Assembly (NCBI GenBank): GCA_944990035.1
Contig: CALYLX010000017.1
Location: 41,734-105,733, forward strand
Length of the DNA stretch: 64,000 nt
Origin: Clitopilus passeckerianus
Lineage: Eukaryota; Basidiomycota; Agaricomycetes; Agaricales; Entolomataceae
Direction of reading: 5' to 3'
Shown here one piece after another: positions 56,547 through 64,000 of the stretch (position 1 is its first letter; every line of letters begins with the position of its first letter). A model generated the notes under the pieces. It saw nothing but the letters and a program-made list of their open reading frames with translations, made no database searches and was not told where the DNA came from. The position numbers and the translations under genes were made by a program.

Positions 56547-59500
56547 ATGGCCATCCCACCAGGAAGACCACAGGTCAAAAATGCGTACGTCTGGCGGTTC
56601 TTTATGAGATTGTTTTGCTGAGACCAGTATGATAGGTTCAAGAATGCCAAGTCTATCAAGCCATTATCTACTGGAGGGCCAGTCGCGATTACTCCAGACG
56701 GAACGAAGCTCGCGACTTGTGTGGGAGAGGAAATTCTCTTGACAGAGATCTCGACGGGCATCGAAATATGTCGGTTCATAAGCGTGAGTATGTTCATGGA
56801 CTATAATATGGACGAAACTGAGGATGTTGTTGAATAGGACGAGCAAACTATTCATTCTTTGTCCATATCACCTGCGGCAACCCATCTTCTGGTGTTCACT
56901 GCATCCCTTGCACTCAGGATATACGAAATTCCACCCCATTCCACCCCTTTGAAGAGTTCTGTCCATCCGATTCGTACAATCTCAAAAGCACACGAGGCAC
57001 CCGTGCATGTTTGCAAAACCGACCCGACATCTACCTACCTCGCCTCTGGTTCCGCAGATGGCGTTGTCAAAGTCTGGAATATCAAGAATGGTTACATCAC
57101 ACACGTCTTCAAAGGGCATGGAGGGGTGGTCAGTGCCTTAGCTTTTATCTACCCTCAGGATTTCTCGTCGGTCAGCAGGGAGCAGAAAATGCGGCTAGTC
57201 ACTGCTTCTGTTGATACCAAGATCAGGATTTTCGATTTATCTGCCTCTTCAAGCTCTGGTGGTACAGGCAGACCAGAAGCAATTCTAGAGGGCCACTACT
57301 CTGTGCCCAGGGGACTCGCCGTATCCCTGGATGGCAATTGGCTGGTCAGTGGTGGGCGAGATTCGGTCGTGATGCTCTGGGATCTGTCTTCAAAGGCGCC
57401 CATGATGAAAAGCAGTGGCGGAAAAGCAAAAGGAAAGGATAAGGCATTTAACCCTACGCTCGTGAAGACTATCCCGACATTGGAGAGGGTCGAAGCACTC
57501 GGCCTACTACATCCAAGCGAAGACCTGACGGGATCTTCCTCTAGTCCGAAAGGCATCAGGTTCTATACTGGTGGTGAAAAGGGTGTAATAAAAATATGGG
57601 ATGGAAAAGATGGGAGTGTCCTGTTCACCCTAGGTGAAGAGCAATCACAGGTAACGGATGACCAGGAGGAGCAGAGGCAGATCGTAGATGCGATGTCAGT
57701 ATCTCTTCACCTCGAGTTCACCTCGAGTTCATTCCTTGCTCATACCTTTCTTTTTGTTAGATATCTTGCTTCAACATCTACCGTTGCTTCATTGCATGCC
57801 GATCAAAACATCATCTTCCATTCTCTGACCACTAAGTCTCTTACACGCCAACTCATCGGATTCAACGACGAAATCGTGGACGCAAGCTTCTTATCCCAAA
57901 ACACCCGAGATTCTCATATAGCACTTGCCACCAACTCTTCCCTCATCCGCATTTACGATACGGAGTCGTATGACGCCCGGCTTCTTGAAGGGCACGGTGA
58001 TGTTGTGCTGGCGCTGGATCACGGAAACCAGGGCGCACTGTTGGCAAGTGGAAGCAAGGATCGTTCAGTCAGGCTTTGGGCACCGACAGCTCCAGACTTA
58101 AACACTTCGGGCACCTGGGGTTATTCGTGCGTGGCTATCTGCGAAGGGCACGCGGAAAGTGTCGGTGCTCTCGCATTCGCCCGCACGCCTGGAACAAAGG
58201 ATGGCATCGATCGTCCTACATTCATCTTCACGGGCAGCCAGGACCGGACAATAAAAATGTGGGATTTATCCTCAGTACCATTGACACACGCCGGAGACGA
58301 CGACAGCCTCCCTCTGCGCTGTAAAAGCCTTACGACACATAAAGCTCACGAAAAGGACATAAACGCTTTGGACGTTTCACCAAACGACAAACTGTTGGCG
58401 TCCGGATCTCAAGATAGGACCGCTAAGGTCTACGCTATCGAGTATCTTCCCAGCCTATCAGGAAAATCTCCGCGTGGCGAGCTACGACTATTGGGCACAT
58501 GCAAAGGGCACAAGAGGGGAGTATGGACCGTTCGGTTCAGTCGGACGGAAAGAATCTTGGTTAGCGGCAGTGGCGATAAAACGATACGAATTTGGAGTTT
58601 GGACGATTTCAGCTGTCTAAAAACATTTGAAGGACACACAAATTCTGTCCTCAGAGTGGACTTCCTTAATTTCGGGCTGCAGCTAGTGAGCGCTGCCTCT
58701 GATGGGTTGGTGAAGGTGTGGAACATTAAAGACGAAGAGTGTATAACGACGCTAGATAACCACGAAGACAAGGTTCGTCCTCCTCGCGCAATTCTTCAAT
58801 GGTAAGTCATCTCACAAGTAAATGCAGGTTTGGGCTCTTGCCATCAGCAGTGACGAAGATACTATTGTTTCTGGTGCTGCGGACTCCGTAGTCACTTTCT
58901 GGAAAGATTGTACAGAGGAGGTGGAGCAGGGCCAAGCAGAAAAACGCGCTAACCTCGTTTTGAAGTGAGTTTGCCGTTATATTGTAAATTCCGTCATGTT
59001 CATATGGCATATCAGGGAGCAAGATTTCCAAAATTATTTGTCATTGAACAATTATCAAAAGGCTATTCAACTTGCGCTTGCCATGGAACAGCCCGGCCGC
59101 CTTCTGTCGTTATTCAAAGGCATCCAGAAGGAGGATAGTTACGAGACTGAATCTGTCACTGGTCGTATCGCTGTTGACAAGGTTATTCAAGATCTCGGCG
59201 GATCCGACCTCGTAAAATTGCTCAAGTATGTCCGGGATTGGAACACAAACGCGAAGACAAGCAGGGTCGCCCAACAAGTCATTCATGCTGTAATCAAGCT
59301 CAAGTCGGTGCAGGAATTCATGATGGCCTTCAAAGCCGACCTTGGCGAGGCTGCCTTTGCTCAGGGTGGCCTGGAAACAGACCGGACGAGTGGCACAGGA
59401 TTGAAAGACTTGATAGAGGCACTCATTCCTTACACGGAGAGACATCTATCAAGGATAAATCGGCTGATGCAAGACAGCTACATGGTAGATTACATCCTTG

Positions 59501-59571
59501 GGGAGATGGATGATGGATTATTTGATTCAGAGATGGACGTCGACAGCGCTTCGACATTATCGGGGTCATGA
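56547..59571 (+). CDS. UTP13: U3 snoRNP WD40 protein Utp13 (TBL3)
   Basis: Nucleolar component of the small-subunit processome (UTP-B complex) for 18S rRNA maturation. Six exons (56547-56584, 56636-56783, 56838-57694, 57761-58772, 58828-58964, 59016-59571) give 915 aa. Tandem WD40 propellers are obvious: STYLASGSADGVVKVWNIKN, KLLASGSQDRTAKVYAIEYL, ILVSGSGDKTIRIWSLDDFS, QLVSAASDGLVKVWNIKDEE and IVSGAADSVVTFWKD. The C-terminal helical Utp13 domain follows (EQDFQNYLSLNNYQKAIQLA to ERHLSRINRLMQDSYMVDYI), diagnostic of the family, with an acidic tail. It converges with the lyase gene, only 20 bp between stop codons. Confidence 0.96.
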
Positions 59572-59591
59572 AATTCCGTAAATCGTGGTAT

Positions 59592-60460
59592 CTAACAGAA
59601 TTTAGTTATCTTGCCTAATATACATCCTCGCACTCCATTGAAGAGTAGGACTAGTTCCCCGATCTTTAGACTATCTCCTGTGAGTTTGTCATCCGATGAC
59701 TCCTTGATGAGCCCTTGCTCCAGAAGCCACCGTCGCATGACACCTGATAGGCAACCGCTGCTTGCGGCTGGTGTTATCCAGATGGAGGACCGGTAGAATG
59801 CAATGTTGAAGATACTCGTCTCTGTGAGTTCCCCAGCTGTGTTATACATAAGCACATCCGCCAGCACTGAATAATCTGAGGAAAGGCTAGCCCTCCGGCG
59901 GGCTGCGTTATATGGATCCCTTTGTGTTGTCTTTGTCGTCGTGAATATTGAGATGTCCGTTGGTGCTGAATCAACATAAATTTCATAGATTCGCCCGGGT
60001 TTCGACGATTCCTTGAGCAAGGCTGGGGGGATGTGAGTTGCAGCAACCAACTCTGAAGCGTCGCCCACGGAGGCCCCGATAGACGAGGCTGAACTCCGCA
60101 GAATCCCGGTTTCCGTCAGAGTAACCCGAATCTTGAAGATTTTGAGTGTCAGAGAGAGTCCCAATGACAGCCGAATTTATCAAACGACAATACCTTGAAC
60201 GCATCCGCCATGTTCTCTTCGCCTGAGTTTGTAACTTCTGCGACAGCTTTCTGACAGACGGCTTTAATCTTGCTATACACTGCCGATGTCATCACGTCTG
60301 CCCAGCCATGCTGAATTGCAGCCCCTCTAAGGCGGTCGGAGTGAAATGGTAGAAGCAGAAAAGCAGAAGGGCCCTCGAGATCATTATTCCAACTGGCCTT
60401 CAGCAATGCCCTATCGAAACGAACGGACGTCAGTAGCTCAAAGCTAGTTGTAGCCGTCAT
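59592..60460 (-). CDS. ABZ2: Aminodeoxychorismate lyase-like PLP enzyme (Abz2 type)
   Basis: Fold-type IV PLP enzyme; fungal members release pyruvate from aminodeoxychorismate to give p-aminobenzoate for folate. Two exons (60460-60194, 60131-59592) give 268 aa, the expected size. FELLTSVRFDRALLKASWNN, FLLLPFHSDRLRGAA, VLADVLMYNTAGELTETSIF and SGCLSGVMRRWLLEQGLIKE are the conserved blocks. The motif ELTETSIFN, with Glu and Thr near the cofactor phosphate, and SGCLSGVMRR are typical. The usual PLP-lysine position is taken by residues around YNAARRRAS, and I cannot see an unambiguous catalytic Lys, so activity is probable rather than certain. Confidence 0.85.
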
Positions 60461-60690
60461 GACAGATAGAAAAATGGCTTAATGCCTAAGAGATCGGCAT
60501 AATTCAGGCTCAGCGGATGTGGTTCAGCACAACGAAGCTTTTCATAGGTGAAATCCCGGATGTAGTATTTTCCTTGATGAATAAATCGAAGTATTATACA
60601 CAAAACGTGGTATATTTCTTGTCTAGAATAGCGCGTATGAAAGAGTGTGACGAAAACGAGAGTTATCTATTTAGTCAAATCCAGCATGCT

Positions 60691-62260
60691 TTACACTGCC
60701 TTTTGACCGTAAACCTCTTCGTCAATGGGGTATTTCCTATCCAAGTGAGATTGCTCATGGTCAACCTCGGTGACGACTTCCTTTTTGACTTGGATCGCAT
60801 GCATTGAGTGATTGGCAAGGGTTTGGGACTGGGTCTGCATCCTGAAGGCATTCGAGTTGCTCTAATCAAGGTATATGAGATTGGGAAGAATCAAAACGGG
60901 CATTCACTTACAGCAGAATCGACATCAACGGTTCCATTGGTCATCTTCTTGAGGGTGATACGAGCATTAAGGGTCTCAAGCAGAGTCTGAATGGCATGTC
61001 AGAACAGTACATAAGAAGCACTGGTGTGAACCCACGTTCGTGTAGATACGTCCAATGGGGTAAGCGAACATGGCATACAAATTGGTGTCACCGTGGAGGA
61101 CGAAGCTGAACAAGTCGGCCAACGCAAAGATCGAAGCGAAGAGACCGGTTTGAATGGCTCCACGAATCAAACGGGTGATAATCGCATCCGTCTTCCTGAA
61201 TCCAGTGCGTGAACGAGCGAGGACAAAGGTCAGAACGACTAAACGGCGTTGTCAAGACACTGCAGGCGATCGGGATAGAGGAGCAAACATACAGGTGATC
61301 AGGAGATCAGCCATGGTCTGGAAACCCAACCAGCAAATGACGAAGGGCTTCAACGGGGCGAACTTGGCTACCCTGAGAATTGAGATCAGTAACCGTACGT
61401 TTGAACCATAAGCTGTTCACTTACTCGGCAATAATGCCAGACCTAACGCCTGCATACCAACCGAAAATGAAACCAAGTACACTGAACACCCCGATGATGC
61501 TGGTAATAACGACGTTCTTCGTCAAAATGTAGACACGATGGCCAAGGAAGAATTGAGTCAGGATGGCGGCGATGGAAGTGGCGATTGCAGTGAAAGGAAT
61601 AGTCCAACTGATGACTGAAGACCCGAAATGAAATTAGAAAGGCGTGAAAAGAAAATACGAAAGCGGAAGACGAACCTGCGAGGCTTGCAGGGTTATTGTA
61701 ATTTGCAACACTGGAATGGAGCAATCTTAGCATAAAGTATGTTAGGGTAAGTCTGCATCGTGGCATACCATGTCTCCCAGCCAGCGTAGACGGCCCTGAA
61801 TGAAGGCAATTATTATCATCCATTCATATAGGGTCGACCGGACATGACTTACACTGCACTATGCACGGTATCCGTAACGAATAAAACGACGACGACGGCT
61901 CTGATGGATGGTTGGTATAAGTTCAGAGTTGGTGCTCTTGCGACTTACTTGATCCATAGAGGGTCGTTGAACTCTGAAGGATCCAGAATCAGCCATGTAC
62001 GACCTCAAGAAGCATCCAAGAACTTACTTGTAGTCTTGTAAATCAGGAACTGGTAGGTTACAAGTCCATAGAGGTATGTGTTGACTGGGGACGACCACGG
62101 CAATTAGTGTCTTCATCATTAAGCCAAGGCGGTTTGGAGACGTACAAAATAGACCAAGTAGGAGAACACCTGGACAAGAAATCCCAAGCGAAGTTAGCGT
62201 AATGAAGGATGGTAAAGCACGAGATAGCCACTTACCGACAGTTGTATCGAAAGCGCCCAT
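60691..62260 (-). CDS. DUF6534 family multi-pass membrane protein
   Basis: Basidiomycete-specific membrane protein family with seven predicted helices, function unknown. The start MGAFDTTVG is split by an intron and is the family's standard beginning. Later pieces: GVLLLGLF, NTYLYGLVTYQFLIYKT, FNDPLWIK, a long middle exon with IATSIAAILTQFFLGHRVYI and GVFSVLGFIFGWYAGV, KPFVICWLGFQTMADLLIT, RKTDAIITRLIRGAIQTGLF, ASIFALADLFSFVLHGDTNL, YAMFAYPIGRIYTN and TLLETLNARITLKK. About ten exons are needed and I did not fix every boundary. The final exon encodes a polar cytosolic tail ending GQKAV. Such genes often occur as multi-copy families. Confidence 0.85.
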
Positions 62261-63062
62261 GATGACAGAAGGATGAGACGGCTGCGATGAGGGGATGGGG
62301 TGAACTGGGTGAAGTTTAACCAACGAAGTCTGGGGTTTTTATGTTCAACCAGCTATCGTGGGTGGTAAGGGTTGAAGAATGCTGGAAATCGTTGGAGTTC
62401 ACCGTTCCGCCGAGGGAGCGCAATGTGGTGGGGAGTCGTGGTCAACTGTCGCCAGTCAAGGGTCCCCGACTGAGTTGGAAAACAGACTAGAGATTCGAGA
62501 AGCAATTTCGATCGGTCCTGAATCCCTGATCTAGAACTAGTGCTGCAGGGTTGTGGAGAGGTTTCCCTAAAACGAACGCCCAGCACGAGAACGCCGTCTT
62601 TGTCGATCAATTGTCACTCTTCACCAAGGCTCCTGAAGAAACAGAGAATAATCATGAACGAGACTAGTTCTTCGGGCTTGAACAATCTCCACTGCTCGAA
62701 ATACTGTCGCGAGACCAGTATCCTGGCCATGCGAGAATCGTCCGAACCCTGAGTGACACGACGGTTGGGATCTAAATTTGCCTCCGTACAGGGTTCCTGG
62801 AAAACGTTACCCGTTCCCAAATACGTAAAGCAGTAATCCAATACGACCCTGTGCGCGACCATCGGATGCGTGGGCAGGTTCCGCCGAAGGTTGCCTTAGT
62901 CGGCAGAACGCCAATCATCTTGATCGCCAACCTCTGTACGCCTAATCTACAGATGCCATGGGTCAAATCTGCACACTTCGACACGGGAGCATTTATTGAC
63001 AAGACAAACCTATATCATGTCATGGTGGTGATCATGCGTTTGGTGTGAGACCGTGAACTTGA

Positions 63063-63090
63063 ATAAGCCCTTCGACCACGAAGGGCTTAT
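63063..63090. repeat. Perfect 12-bp inverted repeat (hairpin)
   Basis: ATAAGCCCTTCG and its exact complement CGAAGGGCTTAT are separated by ACCA, so the site can form a stable hairpin or act as a palindromic binding site. It lies 373 bp before the O-methyltransferase start. Confidence 0.7.
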
Positions 63091-63208
63091 CCTCAAGGCA
63101 TCTGTACCCACAAATCAGAAAATAACCCCAAATTTCCTTGCAATTGAATCCCCTTCGCAATCGATCCTGCCGACAAATTTGATCCAGGAAGGTGGCTCGC
63201 TTAACGCT

Positions 63209-63232
63209 AATAGAATTTCTGAGAATTCTATT
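63209..63232. repeat. Perfect 9-bp inverted repeat
   Basis: AATAGAATT and AATTCTATT flank the 6-nt spacer TCTGAG. It is AT-rich and about 230 bp before the O-methyltransferase start, so it could be a binding site, a hairpin or chance. Confidence 0.5.
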
Positions 63233-63415
63233 CGGAATTATCTTCATGATAAGTTTTGACTGACAACGATCACATCCATGCAACGTTGCAGGTACCTCAA
63301 TATCGCTCAGATGGACTAACTAGCTCTGGTCAAATGGGCTCAATATCCTTGGGACTTTCTGCAACTGGAAATAACATGTTCTTACCCCAACGTGTGCGGT
63401 ACATGTGCCGGACGG

Positions 63416-63423
63416 TATAAATA
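63416..63423 (+). promoter_or_regulatory. TATA box of the O-methyltransferase gene
   Basis: TATAAATA 40 bp before the start codon at 63463, a distance consistent with a very short leader. Confidence 0.55.
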
Positions 63424-63462
63424 CTGGGCAGCACGTTGGGCACAACCATCAGCCAGATCGCC

Positions 63463-64000
63463 ATGTCTCTCTCTGAAATCACCAGCTTGCAGAACTCCCT
63501 CAATGATGCCTTGAACATCTACAAGGCTGAGATCGCCGCTCAGAATATGTCTGAGCCGTCTCTAAACACGTCGAAAATCCATCCAATGGATGATATGACA
63601 TACCTTCCAAGCCCTGCTATGTTTGAGGCTCGCAGGGTTGCGTTGGCTAGTCTGGTGCGCCACCCTTTTCTATGTGATGACTTCTTTTTTAAATTTACAT
63701 TTTTATGTATAGGGGCTTCTCAGGACTCTTGTCCAATCTCCTCACGACGCCCTGGCGGCCAATACTTGGATGACCCTTGAAGCTGCCAGCATTCGCCTCG
63801 CCGCTGAGATCAACCTTGCGACGATCTTGGGTGATTCTGAAGAGGGTCTGACCATTGACGAGATTTCGAAGGAAACCAAAGTAGATGGATTGAAGCTGGG
63901 TAGGTATTCTTTTTAACGCTTATTTGATTCCCCGCACTAACTGGCACACCCCACATAGAACGTGTGCTTCGTCTTCTCATTACCCAAGGGTACTTCCGAG
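63463..64000 (+). CDS. Family 2 O-methyltransferase, N-terminal part (3' end outside window)
   Basis: SAM-dependent small-molecule O-methyltransferase of the kind found in fungal secondary metabolism. Exons 63463-63654, 63713-63899 and 63959 to the window end; the frame continues beyond. The N-terminal dimerisation/winged-helix domain is present: SLSEITSLQNSLNDALNIYK, EARRVALASL, LEAASIRLAAEINLATIL, LTIDEISKETKVDGLKLERV and LRLLITQGYFR. The AdoMet-binding half is not in the window, so activity cannot be judged. Intron 1 (63655-63712) splits LASL from GLLRTLVQSPHD. The gene is divergent from DUF6534; no other biosynthetic gene is visible upstream. Confidence 0.88.

Larger units (their letters stand above)
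62261..63462. other. Intergenic region upstream of the O-methyltransferase
   Basis: About 1.2 kb between divergent genes. Short open stretches are present on both strands but none shows a family motif, plausible splicing or clear codon bias. It contains the two inverted repeats listed separately and a TATA box near the 3' end. Confidence 0.5.

Noticed and set aside
57700..57735. Short duplication (ACCTCGAGTTC twice) in UTP13
   Set aside because: It lies inside an intron (57695-57760), is only 11-12 nt and has no evident effect.
62353..63050. Overlapping short open frames upstream of the O-methyltransferase
   Set aside because: Both strands are equally open, no motif is recognised and no consistent exon chain could be built.
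1..64000. CRISPR arrays, operons with ribosome-binding sites, rRNA or tRNA genes
   Set aside because: Pervasive spliceosomal introns show a eukaryotic nucleus; no regular repeat-spacer arrays were seen and no tRNA or rRNA sequence was recognised by eye. A tRNA scan would be needed to exclude tRNAs fully.

Overview
The window is nuclear DNA from a filamentous basidiomycete, most likely an agaricomycete. Genes are dense on both strands and split by many short introns (mostly 48-71 nt, GT-AG with CTAAC/CTGAC-like branch sites). Most gene models below were built by joining exons by hand. For most multi-exon genes the joined length is a multiple of three with one open frame, a useful internal check; the DUF6534 model was only partly reconstructed. 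Products such as a UTP13 homologue, an AGC-type mitochondrial carrier, Sro7/tomosyn, a DUF6534 membrane protein and a Zn2Cys6 regulator fit a fungus. Species cannot be named from sequence alone.

Layout. 1-12 kb: tail of class I myosin, a Ser-rich coiled-coil protein, riboflavin synthase, a tiny membrane protein, a single-pass membrane protein and a 1583-aa coiled-coil protein. 12-20 kb: an ARMT1/DUF89 phosphatase, then about 4 kb without intact genes that holds a decayed aspartic-protease copy, then an intact 410-aa secreted aspartic protease. 20-32 kb: an RNF115/126-type RING E3, a 1511-aa ABCC exporter and a 1111-aa Sro7/tomosyn protein. 32-41 kb: a small NTF2-fold protein, the Golgi SNARE Gos1, a TatD-like hydrolase, TRM5 and a Ca2+-regulated aspartate/glutamate carrier. 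41-50 kb: a Thr-rich secreted protein, a TXNDC17-like thioredoxin, a MOCS1-type MoaA+MoaC locus, proteasome beta-3, a glycosyltransferase-like protein and a NIPSNAP protein. 50-64 kb: a Zn2Cys6 regulator, a forkhead regulator, UTP13, an aminodeoxychorismate lyase, a DUF6534 protein and the start of an O-methyltransferase.

The genes are mainly housekeeping (membrane traffic: MYO1, SRO7, GOS1; cofactors: riboflavin, molybdopterin, p-aminobenzoate; mitochondria: carrier, NIPSNAP, TRM5). Accessory-looking parts are the protease with its relic, the ABCC exporter, the Thr-rich wall protein, DUF6534 and the O-methyltransferase.

The most unusual signals concern gene architecture. MoaA and MoaC lie head to tail with a well-formed 50-nt intron between the two reading frames, and upstream donors would fuse them in frame. 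The aspartate/glutamate carrier encodes its diagnostic carrier signature across two consecutive 5-nt exons. The Zn2Cys6 factor places its sixth zinc cysteine on a 15-nt exon and seems to carry a 3-nt exon. At least five introns appear to start with GC instead of GT.
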